Made by a program: the position numbers and the translations under genes. A stretch of 25,829 nt of DNA from Armadillidium nasatum (taxonomy: Eukaryota; Arthropoda; Malacostraca; Isopoda; Armadillidiidae): positions 1 to 25,829 of the forward strand of contig SEYY01007173.1 of the NCBI GenBank assembly GCA_009176605.1, given 5' to 3'. The notes under the pieces are model-generated. The model was not told where the DNA came from, did not search any database, and saw nothing but the letters and a program-made list of their open reading frames with translations. Positions 8,736 to 17,989 of the stretch are shown one piece after another (the first letter of the stretch is position 1; every line of letters starts with the position of its first letter).

Positions 8736-10178
8736 TCATTCGTACTTTCGTCTCTTCAATATCTCTTGTTCCTTTTTTGCATTTTTAATTATTTTATCAA
8801 GATCTTTGATCAACTCTCCGCTATTACTATTTCTTCTCCTTTTCCGTTCATTAATAAAGTCGCGAACAGTTATGCTCGCCTCCGTATCAGCATCATCACT
8901 ATCATATTGTGTGTAACTAAAAGAATAATCATGTGGGTTAATAAAAGATTTAGGCATGCAATACTGATAGGAAGAAGGATAAGAAGGCATTTGAGTTATA
9001 CATTGTGTGTGGGTGTCTGGTGAGGTAATATTCCCCTCACGTGTAGGTGGTATAAAGAGACCCTGACTAGAAAGACCCTCACGAGAAGTGGATGGTTGAT
9101 TAAGGTCCGTAAAATGGTATAATATTTGAGATACATGATCTGGAACTTCATCATGTTCCACATTCTGATAGTTTGAGGAAGGATGTATCACTCGTCTGTT
9201 TGCATCGATGGTTTGAAGCGAGACTGTAGGGGCATCCCCCAACAAAGGTTTCCTTGAAGGTGTTACTGGAGTTTCAGGTGGAGGTGGAATGTTGTTAATT
9301 TCACGGATGGACTTTAAAATACTTTTATTTCTCTTCCAATAATACTTAAAGAATAATTGGTTCCCATGTAGTCCGTCGGGAAGCAATTCAGAGTTTAAAA
9401 TATCCGTTACTCCTTGGAGGTAATTGACATGTTCTACCCCTCTCCTCTTGTGATGTACGGCATCAGGTCTTTTTTTAATATAACAGTTTAACGCACTATT
9501 GCCATATATGAGGTGTTTTCCTTCCCAGTAATACACATCTTGATACAGTGACGTAAACTGATGATAAAGGTTAACAGAATGTTTACGCATCCTTTCTGGG
9601 TTATAGTCAACATGATCCCTCAAAAAATTCCGATACTTCTCACCCCAACCACGAACAATCCTGGTTTGATTAAAGGTGTACAAATCTTTGATGGCGGGGA
9701 TTGCTAAATAAACCATACACTTGGGATTCACTTGGTATACGTACCTCATAATTTGATTCATGTGACGTGGTATGTCTTGCAAAGAGAAAAAGGTGGCAGG
9801 GCGGAAAATGGTGGTGTCTGGCTTGCCACGGGTTCTTATACTAGTACGACGCCATCCATAAGGAGTAAGGGCCCAAACAATAATTAGATGAGTTGTGGGC
9901 TTCATTTGCCTTTTTATTTGATCTAAGCAATAGTCTAAAGTGCATCCTGACCGATATTCCACTCTCACATCCACTCCATATTCTCGTCTGAGAAGTTCCC
10001 TTCCTTCTATAAACATTCTGACCTCAGAGCTACCCACAACTAAGAGGTTGATATATTTTGTCTTGTAGAATGATCCATTTTTCAGTTTTCTAGGGAAGAA
10101 AAAGATAAGAAAATGTCTAAGAATATTAGTAAGAAAATGACTCTCAGTTCCAGCTCCTCTCACTGCCGGGACCGACAT
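8736..10178 (-). CDS. SGNH/GDSL-hydrolase-like accessory protein in env position, element B
   Basis: An intact 480-codon ORF between pol and the polypurine tract, where retroviruses and errantiviruses carry env. SGNH motifs appear in order: block I strand INLLVVGSSE (candidate nucleophile Ser51, with Ser in place of the usual Asp of GDS), block II Gly78 (YRSGCTL), strand HLIIVWALTP (97-106) in place of the usual GxND, strand VYLAIPAIKD (156-165), and block V DGLH with Asp268 and His271. Residues from about 285 on are Pro/Ser-rich and end in a basic, charged tail (about 435-480; RKRRRN and repeated KK/RR). There is no clear transmembrane anchor, so it does not look like an envelope protein. 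The annotated Met precedes a pyrimidine tract and a candidate splice acceptor inside codon 30, so translation may really start from a spliced leader. SGNH proteins are usually esterases or acetylhydrolases; the substrate is unknown. Being open in an otherwise broken element suggests constraint or chance survival. Confidence 0.7.
   Translation of the reverse strand: MSVPAVRGAGTESHFLTNILRHFLIFFFPRKLKNGSFYKTKYINLLVVGSSEVRMFIEGRELLRREYGVDVRVEYRSGCTLDYCLDQIKRQMKPTTHLIIVWALTPYGWRRTSIRTRGKPDTTIFRPATFFSLQDIPRHMNQIMRYVYQVNPKCMVYLAIPAIKDLYTFNQTRIVRGWGEKYRNFLRDHVDYNPERMRKHSVNLYHQFTSLYQDVYYWEGKHLIYGNSALNCYIKKRPDAVHHKRRGVEHVNYLQGVTDILNSELLPDGLHGNQLFFKYYWKRNKSILKSIREINNIPPPPETPVTPSRKPLLGDAPTVSLQTIDANRRVIHPSSNYQNVEHDEVPDHVSQILYHFTDLNQPSTSREGLSSQGLFIPPTREGNITSPDTHTQCITQMPSYPSSYQYCMPKSFINPHDYSFSYTQYDSDDADTEASITVRDFINERKRRRNSNSGELIKDLDKIIKNAKKEQEILKRRKYE
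10075..10130 (-). promoter_or_regulatory. Candidate 3' splice site before the SGNH domain
   Basis: On the minus strand a branch-point-like TACTAAT is followed by a long pyrimidine tract and then TTTTTCTTCCCTAG, with the AG at 10090-10091. The arrangement and spacing (about 35-40 nt from branch to AG) fit a strong metazoan acceptor. It sits just before the folded SGNH domain, in frame with it, as expected for an env-like spliced subgenomic RNA. A possible donor (CAG followed by GTAGAT) lies in the leader at about 17919-17923. Confidence 0.5.
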
Positions 10179-10546
10179 TAAAAGTCCGTCACCACCTCAA
10201 GAACTGGAACTGTAGTCTTGTCAATAAATAATATAATAAAATCATAAATATATAATTAAAATGATTATTAAATAAATGAAATTATAATAAATCTTTAAAT
10301 GATAAGTGATTGAGAATTTAGTTAAATTTTAATAAAAGGAATTCTCAAGCAAAATCATCCAACCAATCAATATAAACTTTAAATAAATTAAAATATAACC
10401 AACTTTATTCAAAGACCAATACCTATTTCATTTCAATATGCTCCGCTCCTCCGGCTTTACAGTTTTTATGGCTCCGCATAGGACAGGGTAGAGTAAGAAA
10501 GAAAAGAAAAAAAAAAAAACTTTCTGAGCAATTACAATTTACACAT
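10179..10546 (-). other. Spacer between the acidic Pol tail and the SGNH ORF, element B
   Basis: About 370 bases without a recognisable ORF. It contains AT-rich sequence and a short A tract (about 10509-10519 on the plus strand). It separates the stop of the shifted Pol tail (about 10547) from the SGNH ORF and probably forms the end of a subgenomic intron. Confidence 0.4.
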
Positions 10547-11800
10547 TACTTCTTCCTCCTCCATTCAAGTGGTGTGCTCATAACATGCTCATGTTCCGTT
10601 ACTTTCCCACGAGATCTTGTTAAAGGTCTATGAACTGGCGTTTCTACCATTAGACGTTCACTTTCTTCTATTACTGTCTCCCCAGTATCGTCAGTAGTTC
10701 TTACAATCCTCCTTCTTTAATAACATTTCTCCCTCTATAGTATAAGATGGTGGTAAATCACCTATATCGGAAACAGATGATATATCAGTAATTTGATAAT
10801 TTTGTCTTAAAAATTTTAATAGAGCACTTGGAGACTGTGTCATCTCATCCTCATCTAGATACTCTTCTGCAATGGTTTCCATCATATCATCTCTACCCAA
10901 TGCCGTTTGATCAATGTTCTCATCGGAAATCAATTGACTTATATGACCACTAGGTTCATCCATCATTAAAGATGAATCATCCCAGTCTAGCTCTAACATG
11001 TCATCAATTTGAGTTGTTTTTGTTGGAGTAAATACTCGATCAAGAATCGAATCATTGGTTATTTCTGGCTGCATCCCATTGGAATCCAGAATTTTCAAAT
11101 CCCGAAAAATTCGCTGTTCTGTCCCCAGAATCTGAATTTCCACTATTAGAAGTCTCCTCAGGAGTCCCACTCATCAAAGTTGCACAACGAGCACGATAAA
11201 AATCGGAGGAATATACACTCATGCAATGATCTAAAGAAAGGAAAGAAAGAGTAGGTGAAAAAGTGTTTGAAGAAGTGTAACCTAATGTAGTCTTGATAGG
11301 CCGTATATCAGATATAGGGCACGTTGGAATTAGAATTGGCTGTAAATCTGTCGACTTATCTAATCTTTCTCCTCCATCATTAACTGAACTTGCTAACCCA
11401 CTTTGTAGACACTTTAGTTTCTCACACATCTCTCTTACCATCTTTGCCCTTTCATCCATTTTGTCTGAGTTATCAAAACCAAGGAAACCATCATCTTCCT
11501 CATCACTATCCTCAGTTTCTGATAATAATTGTAATTCATCAGCTCCATCTCTTTCATCATCAGACAAATCATCAGACAACCTTTCTACCTCTTGGTCCGC
11601 TATTATTCTTTGATCTAAAATTTCGTCCGTCTCCTCCTTATCAGCATGGAAAACTCGTTCTCGGAAAAAGGGGTTTCTTTTCAAATATGAGGGGATATCG
11701 ATCCAGATTCGTAATTGGGTATGATGGATCTTCTCCTCTCTGCTATTAGGATTAGCTATCCTTCTGATACGATAGGTTATTTTATTATCGTTTACTGCAG
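10547..11800 (-). pseudogene. Acidic C-terminal extension of Pol, element B (frameshifted)
   Basis: It continues from the integrase frame (minus-strand ORF 11960-11052), shifts into the frame of 11170-10691, and shifts again to end at about 10547. It is rich in Asp, Glu and Ser (for example SETEDSDEEDDGFLGF). Motifs shared in the same order with element A are FLGF, FSGFEN, EGE-x-LL and, in the last frame, RPLTRSRG. Conservation of separate motifs in two diverged elements indicates that this tail is a real part of Pol, although its function is not known. At least two frameshifts break it in this copy. Confidence 0.55.
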
Positions 11801-12950
11801 TTATTATAAAAGGACCTTCCCATCGGATACGAAATTTATTGCTCACATGGTGTCCTTTAAAGATGATTTTTTTAGCAACTTTTTGACCAATGTGAAATGA
11901 TTTAAAATTCATTGATCCCTCATCCCAATATTGTGGAAAAGGTATGAGCAGGTTCAACATGGGTTTTCTTTAATAAGTAGTCTGAAGGTGACATCTTTAT
12001 AGAGCTATGCCAAGTATGGTTATAAATAATTACAGATGAAGGTAACTCTTCATCCCAACTCGAAGAATTTTCCAGTACTAAGCAACGTAAAGACTGTATT
12101 AAACTTCGGTTAAACCGCTCACAAATTCCATTGCTAGCAGGATGCAATGGTGAAGTTCGAATATGCTTTATATTAAATTGCTCTAACACAATTTGAAATG
12201 GTTCAGCCACAAACTTCCATACCATTGTCTGTTAATAATCGATTTGGCAACTTCGGTAAGAAAGGTAAAATTCTTTCTTCCAAAGCATTTGCCACTGTGA
12301 TACTCTGTTTGTCCTTGATAGGCACTACACATGCAAATTTGGAACAGTGATCTATTAATACAATAACATATTTATTACCACTATCAGTAATTGGAAACTT
12401 GCAACAAATCCATTGCTACAAGATCAAATGGACTATTAGATTTTATCTTTCAAGGTTGGGAGGTATTACATTACTAGAATGCGTTTTTAATTTCTGGCAT
12501 TCGGGACAACACTTTAACCACGTCAGGATACAACCTGGTTTGCTCCTAGGATGCCAGAAATGTTTATAAACAAGGTCTAAAAGTTTGTTTCTACCAACAT
12601 GGCCAAATTCCAATGAAGTTTTAAAACAAGGGATACCAATAAATTGAATGAAATGATCATTTGTTTAGTTTGGTCTCCCCGAGATCTATATAAAAGATCA
12701 TTTTCGATAATGAAATCTCGATGATGGGTTTTAAACATTATTAACGGAGTTGGCCATGTATTAACAGGGTGATTTTTTAAAATATTCTTTTTCAAAAGTC
12801 TAATGATTCTGTCCGTCTGTTGGTCAGTCAAAACGTCAGTTTCTCTAATATTATGGTGGGATAAGTCAACATTCTCACAATTTGGAACAATTTCATTTAT
12901 GGTTATAATAACCTCATTTAATGCGGTGTTAACAACATCAATCGTTTTTA
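11690..12950 (-). pseudogene. Integrase of element B (multiple frameshifts)
   Basis: Fragments in several frames align in order with the intact integrase of element A. The linker and first zinc ligand region lie at 12950-12577 (ending with KLHW). A heavily shifted stretch at 12576-12226 holds the CxxC and first catalytic parts. The next piece, 12225-11920, has the catalytic Glu (SNGICERFN). The C-terminal GPY/F-like module (RWEGPF) lies in 11960-11690. The DDE core is split over at least three frames, so no active integrase can be made from the sequence as given. It sits directly after the OTU-like domain, with no sign of a separate start. Confidence 0.8.
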
Positions 12951-13306
12951 AATAATTATAATGGATTCCACCTAAACATTTTAATCGGCAAATTTTGTCA
13001 GGTATGTTGTGATCCAAAAACCATAGGTCTATTATCATCATAATACACTTCACACCGGGATTTAAATACATTACAAAATGCATCCAGAACTTCTGGTATG
13101 GGAAATTGTCCGCCGCTTTTTAAACTTCTAATTCTTTTTCCTAATACCTTTCTCTTGGAAGGTTATAGCGACCTAAATTCTTCAAAAGTTCGTCAACTAT
13201 TGTTGCACGTATCTCCAAATGGCTTATCCATTGAATCATAAAGGAACAAGGACAGACATCTAAAGACAGCGTCACCGCCTCCTGGAACTTCAATTTGTTC
13301 AAAACC
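12949..13306 (-). pseudogene. OTU-like cysteine-protease domain inside Pol, element B
   Basis: A domain of about 120 residues lies between RNase H and integrase. It runs through three frames: VPGGGDAVFRCLSLFLY near 13288, HLEIRATIVDELLKN near 13210, a middle piece with SGGQFPIPEVLDAF near 13110, and KCLGGIHYNYL with the His codon at 12961-12963. This is the OTU pattern: the (D)GxC(L/F)FR loop, the helix with E-x-R-x-x-x-V, a W/S-G-G-x-x-x-(I/E) segment and the final HY-x-x-L. OTU proteins are deubiquitinating cysteine peptidases. In this copy the catalytic Cys position is Ala (codon 13268-13270), and the conserved Asp two before the usual Asn is Gly, so it would be inactive unless the sequence is wrong. 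The same terminal His segment is present in element A (7170-7172), so the domain is ancestral to both. Confidence 0.65.
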
Positions 13307-13774
13307 CAGGGGTATAAACTCAACGGATGTCGGATTAAATTCAGTTAATTCCCCATGTGATGGTATTGTCACCGGAGATCGAGACAAGGCATCTGCAACC
13401 GTATTGGATTTACCCACAATATGTCTGATTTCAAAATCATATTCATTAAGCTCTTCCCAGGTACGCGCAACCCTCCCATCCACCATACTCATGTTTTGAA
13501 GGTAGATCAAAGGTTGGTGGTCAGTATATATTACGAATTTAACACCTTTTAGGAATGCTTTTAAAGATTTTACTGCCCACCGTAAAGCGGTAAGCTCTTT
13601 ATCGATAGTACTGTAATTTTTCTGTGGTCCACTGAACGTTGTGGATATATAAGCAATGGGTTTATGTATATTATTTTGTTTTTGCGACAAACAGGCACCA
13701 GCACCAATGTTTGAAGCATCTACATACAATTCCAGAGGTGAAGCCTCTGGGGAATAATCAGGGAATCCTAACAA
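13307..13774 (-). CDS. RNase H domain of Pol, element B
   Basis: Ty3-type RNase H, which removes the RNA template during reverse transcription. In the frame beginning at 13774 the acidic active-site residues are D19 (YVDAS), E60 (TIDKEL), D85 (YTDHQPL) and D128 (VADALSR). The same frame then runs on into the OTU-like domain and is cut by a frameshift near 13220. The junction with RT (13758-13774) is also a small frame change. Confidence 0.85.
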
Positions 13775-14474
13775 AGTGGGATTTACTAAGGCTTCCTTTC
13801 AAGGTATCAAAAGCGTGTTGACAAGAATCCGTCCAGGTGACTGTCTTACCACCTGTTTGAGAAGACAAAGGTTTAGCTATCTGAGAACAATTCGGGATAT
13901 GGCGTCTATAAAAATTCACCATACCCAGGAATTGTCTTAGCTGTTTAACAGTAGTGGGAACAGGAAATTCTAATGCACCTTGAAGATTTTTATCCAAGGG
14001 TTTTATTCCTTCAGCTGATATCTGATGACCCAAAAATTCTACCTCTGTCCGACATAGTCGTGTTTTCTTGGGTTTCAACTTATATCCGTTGGACCCTAAA
14101 GCGATGAGTACTTTCTCTAATGTTGTTATATGGTCATCGAAAGTCGCGCCTAGAATGATAATATCATCTAGATACACCATTACTTTATTCCATGGTAATC
14201 CAGCCAGCGCAATCATCATTCCGCGCTGAAATGTGGCTGGTCCATTTTTTACGCCAAAAGGCATTTTCATGTACTCATATTGCCCGAACGGAGTTGAGAA
14301 TGCTGTCTTCTCAATACTATCAGGATCCATCGCGATCTGATAGTATCCTTTAATAAGATCGATGGTGGAAAATAAGGAGTTCCCATGCATGTTATAAATC
14401 ATGTCAATTAGATTGGGCAACGGGAAGGAATCTCCTTTCGTCACACTGTTAAGCTTCCTATAATCGATACACAA
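13758..14474 (-). CDS. Reverse transcriptase core of Pol, element B
   Basis: 238 codons covering most of the RT palm and thumb. Motifs are CIDYRKLN near the start, catalytic Asp39 in FSTIDL, the KMPFGVKNGPATFQR strand-turn region (70-84), and the YLDD box at 101-104 holding the two metal-binding aspartates. The connection includes EFLGHQIS and the LRQFLGMVNFYRRHIP motif that marks Ty3-type RT. The N-terminal fingers are in the neighbouring frame (14787-14458), separated by a one-base shift at about 14465. Confidence 0.9.
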   Translation of the reverse strand: MCIDYRKLNSVTKGDSFPLPNLIDMIYNMHGNSLFSTIDLIKGYYQIAMDPDSIEKTAFSTPFGQYEYMKMPFGVKNGPATFQRGMMIALAGLPWNKVMVYLDDIIILGATFDDHITTLEKVLIALGSNGYKLKPKKTRLCRTEVEFLGHQISAEGIKPLDKNLQGALEFPVPTTVKQLRQFLGMVNFYRRHIPNCSQIAKPLSSQTGGKTVTWTDSCQHAFDTLKGSLSKSHFVRIP

Positions 14475-14787
14475 TCCTCAGAGAACCGTCGGGTTTGCGA
14501 ACGGGAACTACAGGAGCCGAATAAGGTGATTTACTTGGTCGAATAATTCCACCTTCCAATAAGTCAGTGCATTCTTTTTCGATTTCTTGAGCCAGAGGCC
14601 CTTGGAACCGTCGGACAGGGATTCTAACTGGTTTATCTGTTTCCAATTCTATTGTATGAGTGATGTTTTGTGCCAAACCGACATCATTGTCACCCGTACT
14701 TAAAACATGTGGGTATTTTAATAAAAGAGTAACTAGTATGTTCTTTTGTTCAGTGGACAACGACAGAGTATTTAAATTCAAATTCAT
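14458..14787 (-). CDS. Reverse transcriptase N-terminal part, element B
   Basis: Contains HTIELETDKPVRIPVRRF and IIRPSKSPYSAPVVPVRKPD, the usual finger region of Ty3-type RT just before the CIDYR motif. It overlaps the next frame by 17 bases because of a small indel. The region 14788-15058 upstream is the protease-RT linker with no clean frame. Confidence 0.85.
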   Translation of the reverse strand: MNLNLNTLSLSTEQKNILVTLLLKYPHVLSTGDNDVGLAQNITHTIELETDKPVRIPVRRFQGPLAQEIEKECTDLLEGGIIRPSKSPYSAPVVPVRKPDGSLRIVYRL

Positions 14788-15058
14788 GCATTAACTTTTC
14801 TGCATTCCAGTAATTTTCGGATTCTATTGGAGTTAACTCTGGTGTTCCCTGATGGATGCTAATATTATTCTCCCTAACATTAATTTCTGAAATATTGCCT
14901 ATTATGGTATTCCTTCCTAACATACTGTTCTTGATCTGAAGGATTAAGAACAGCTATCAATACCTCATCTTAACCCGATTTCTATTATTCCAGAGATAAA
15001 TTGAAGTTTCGGATGACTTATACCTGTAAATTCAACCATTCGATTAGTTAGGTTATTT

Positions 15059-15743
15059 CTAAAAAATTTTAGGTATGGTTACAGCAATCACTTTACAGAT
15101 ATGAGGAGGTATTATTGTGAATTCTGGAACAAGGCAGTTATAGAAAGGAATAGCAAAGCTAATGTCTTTCCCTACGCTAGTTAGGTTATCCTTATCCCTA
15201 AACAATAATTCTCGCCGGGTGAGATCAGGTAATAAATTATTATCTTTAAGTGCAACTGCCCCTAAAATTACGTTATGGGTCATTAATTCTAATGGGAACT
15301 ATGAAAAACTTTATAGGTTTAGTGGTGAAGCCACTATCAAAAACTATACTAGTTTCTATATAAAACTTAATTGGAAATTTCCGATTATGCCCAAATCCAC
15401 GTATAGCGGTAACTTCTGTAGATGGTTTGGGTTCTATGTTTTTTAATGTAGGCAAGACACCTTCAGTTAATAAGCTAACTCCCGCCCCAGTGTCTATCAT
15501 GCAGTCTAAGTAACTTTTCCCTGCATCGAGTGAAACATAAACAATCAGCGGTTCAACGTCAGCTTGACAAAGATTTAAATTACAAACAATTTCAGGGTTG
15601 TCAGTTTCGTAAGTTTGGTAATCACGTCTACGTCCATTGTCTAAGTCATAGTCATTTTCCTCAGGAGCTTCCAGGTCATTTACCATCCCCACAGTGTGCC
15701 CCTTCACTGCGGAGTTGGGAAGTTTTCCGGATCCCCAGGACAA
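15059..15743 (-). CDS. Aspartic protease of element B (two frames)
   Basis: Processes the Gag-Pol polyprotein. The first part (15743-15273) has the active-site CMIDTGAGVSLL and the following strands (IRGFGHNRKFPIKF, FFIVPI). The rest (15283-15059) continues in another frame with the THNVILGAVALKDNNLLPDL region typical of the C-terminal strand of retropepsins. The first part is in the same frame as gag, suggesting that gag and pol were once one ORF. Confidence 0.8.
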
Positions 15744-16003
15744 TGTCCTTTTACATGGGAATCACCACACATGGTACAGTTATTAACGTAACTTGTCTTG
15801 GGTTTAGTCCCACTGGCTGTCCAAGGATCGTTGGTCAAAGTCCTAGAGGAGTTTTCAAAAGTGCGGCTATTATTTCGATTTCGTTGTGGTAAAGGAGTCA
15901 TTTGTCTAGGGGGACTGTCTGTTCGATTCCGATTATCAGCGAGAATATCTTCATCAACCGAATTCCGATTCCCTCGACCTCGATTCCTTGAAGGACAATT
16001 CAT
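15704..16003 (-). pseudogene. Gag C-terminal / nucleocapsid tail with third knuckle, element B
   Basis: A basic Arg/Asn-rich segment (SRNRGRGNRN) ending in a third, slightly unusual zinc knuckle CTMCGDSHVKGHC (C-x2-C-x3-H-x4-C). It lies one frame away from gag and from protease, which share a frame. Two small compensating frameshifts near 16010 and 15720 are the simplest reading. Confidence 0.65.
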
Positions 16004-16013
16004 CCCCAGATGT

Positions 16014-17534
16014 TTACCCGTACAGAGAAGGACATTTCATGGTTGGTCTATCATCTGTTCTCGTTTCTCTAGGTATATTCCTGCAATCGCTTCTTATGTG
16101 GCCTTTGATTTTACAATAGCTACAAATGCCATGTGCTTTGTAACATTCATCTATTATATGTCCCATACGTCCGCAATAAGTACAATTTTTACTTCTTTGT
16201 TGTTGGTTGGGACCTCTCTGTGGTTCACTATTACTAAGACGCTTTAAGGGTGGTGTTTCTCTAGGAGGATTCTTATATACGACCCGTTTTGGTGGGGACC
16301 TTTTCAACACTTCACTCCAAGAAGTGGTTTGTGGTGTGATTTCGTCTATTTGAATTATCTCAACCTCCTGCCCTGGTGTTCTGAACTGAGACGAGGTTTG
16401 TATCTCTGGTGTTTCTATATTTTCCATTGATCTTAACTCTCGATCATACGAGTCAGCTAATAATACTAGTTTATCCCAAGGGACTTTCGTCTGGGTGCAC
16501 ATTTCATTCTGTATTATAAATTCTCTCAGCTTGGATTGTACGGCAGCTGGTAAACTAAGTATGAAGGCTGTGCGAAGGGATTCGTGTTCTCTCATATTCA
16601 CTCCAGGAAAAGCCTGTCCAGCCAACTGTTCAAGTCTTAATGCGAACAAGTTAACATCTTCCCCAGTCTGACGTTTGGCAGAATGATAAGCTTTCAGCTT
16701 ATTCTCATTCCGTTTCTTTTCTTCTTGCTGGTACCATCTCAATAAGATCTCTTTAACATTTCTATATTCTGATTCTGTTTTAATAATTACTGTATATAAT
16801 TTTAGAAATTTACCAGATAGGTATTTTTCTAACAATCTAACCCATTGGGCAGGACTCTGAGGATATTTCTTCTGGCAATATTCTTCAAAATATTCAAGGA
16901 ATGTTTGTAAATTGTCTTCCTTCTCATAACTAAATATCTTAGGCTCAATTAATTTAGGTTTCTGTGAATTGTTTATCATGATCGTCAACAATGATACAGC
17001 CTGAGTCAATAAAGATAACTGCTGCTGTATTAAATCAAACTGATTTGGGGATAGACCACTTTGTGCCTGTGCAACAGGAGGTATCCATGGGTTTGTTCGA
17101 TATATTCCACTACATGTAGCAGTCACTGGTGTTGTAGGGGTCTGAGTATATACCATTGTTGTTATTGGTATTGTAAATATATTTCCAGTGGTGATGCTAG
17201 TATTAGTATTCCTACTACTTTCAAAGGGTGATAGGAACTCATTAACTGAGGTAGTCGGATTTTGACTTGTAACTATTGGAACTATTGGAGATACATTCTC
17301 CGCAAGAGTAACTAAGTCGGTCACTACCTCCTCTTTAGCTGTTGTGGTAATCACCCCATTGTTTGTCAGAGTAAGGGTGGCCGTCTTCGCCACTTCCATT
17401 TGTCTAGTTAAATTTTCCATTTGAATTGCCAAATTTCCCACTATGCTTTTAACTGCATCTGCGGATATCATATTCTCTGCACTTTGTGTGACAGTGACCA
17501 ACTGGTCACCCTTCATCACGTTGACCATTCTCAA
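16014..17534 (-). CDS. Gag polyprotein of element B
   Basis: 506 codons, unbroken. The first ~185 residues are Thr/Ser/Pro-rich with a coiled-coil-like start. Residues ~195-390 form a capsid-like helical region resembling retrotransposon Gag (for example LEYFEEYCQKKYPQ, WVRLLEKYLSGKF, LKAYHSAKRQTGEDVNLFA). Two canonical CCHC knuckles follow at 451-464 (CTYCGRMGHIIDEC) and 471-484 (CSYCKIKGHIRSDC), which bind the genomic RNA. The Met at 17534 is the first in frame; further Mets follow at codons 3 and 7. The frame ends shortly after the second knuckle because of a probable indel. Confidence 0.85.
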   Translation of the reverse strand: MRMVNVMKGDQLVTVTQSAENMISADAVKSIVGNLAIQMENLTRQMEVAKTATLTLTNNGVITTTAKEEVVTDLVTLAENVSPIVPIVTSQNPTTSVNEFLSPFESSRNTNTSITTGNIFTIPITTMVYTQTPTTPVTATCSGIYRTNPWIPPVAQAQSGLSPNQFDLIQQQLSLLTQAVSLLTIMINNSQKPKLIEPKIFSYEKEDNLQTFLEYFEEYCQKKYPQSPAQWVRLLEKYLSGKFLKLYTVIIKTESEYRNVKEILLRWYQQEEKKRNENKLKAYHSAKRQTGEDVNLFALRLEQLAGQAFPGVNMREHESLRTAFILSLPAAVQSKLREFIIQNEMCTQTKVPWDKLVLLADSYDRELRSMENIETPEIQTSSQFRTPGQEVEIIQIDEITPQTTSWSEVLKRSPPKRVVYKNPPRETPPLKRLSNSEPQRGPNQQQRSKNCTYCGRMGHIIDECYKAHGICSYCKIKGHIRSDCRNIPRETRTDDRPTMKCPSLYG

Positions 17535-17989
17535 TTAAGGCGAGATAATCATCTAGGTTCAATATTTGAAGTAGCCATATTGCTCTTCTAAGTGTTTTAT
17601 TTTTTCAAAAAGTAGTTTTCCTCTTTCCACAAGAAAAACAGAACTTCTTAGATCATATAGGTACATATATCTAAGGCCTGCCTTCCTATTTGGAAAGTCT
17701 ATTAAATTTTTTTCCAATCCTCTTGAAGATCTTCACAATCACCTGTACAGTAACTGCAATATACAAGAGATTAATCAAATAACAAAACAGTATATACGCA
17801 TGTACCAGGTAATCACCTAATACACAGGCATATACACCACAAAAAGAAATTAAACAATAATTGAGATGATAAACAATTTAAATGCGTTAGTATTCAATTC
17901 CATGAGATAGAGATATCTACCTGTAGGTGTCGAAAGTAAAACGAAGGTATCGTGACACTATCTCATTCACTCCTCAACACATCAAACAG
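17535..17989 (-). other. 5' leader of element B
   Basis: About 455 bases between the PBS and the gag ATG. No ORF of note. It should carry the packaging signal and may hold the splice donor for the SGNH RNA; CAG followed by GTAGAT (GT at 17919-17920 on the minus strand) is the best candidate. Confidence 0.5.

Noticed and set aside
8736..10178. Reading the third ORF of element B as an envelope glycoprotein
   Set aside because: No transmembrane anchor, fusion peptide or Cys-rich ectodomain is visible; the hydrophobic start is a translated pyrimidine tract.
11293..11749. Plus-strand ORFs of 106 and 119 codons rich in Ser and His
   Set aside because: Shadows of the acidic Pol tail on the opposite strand.
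15798..16247. Plus-strand ORF of 149 codons
   Set aside because: Antisense of the gag nucleocapsid region, where the conserved zinc knuckles show the real strand.
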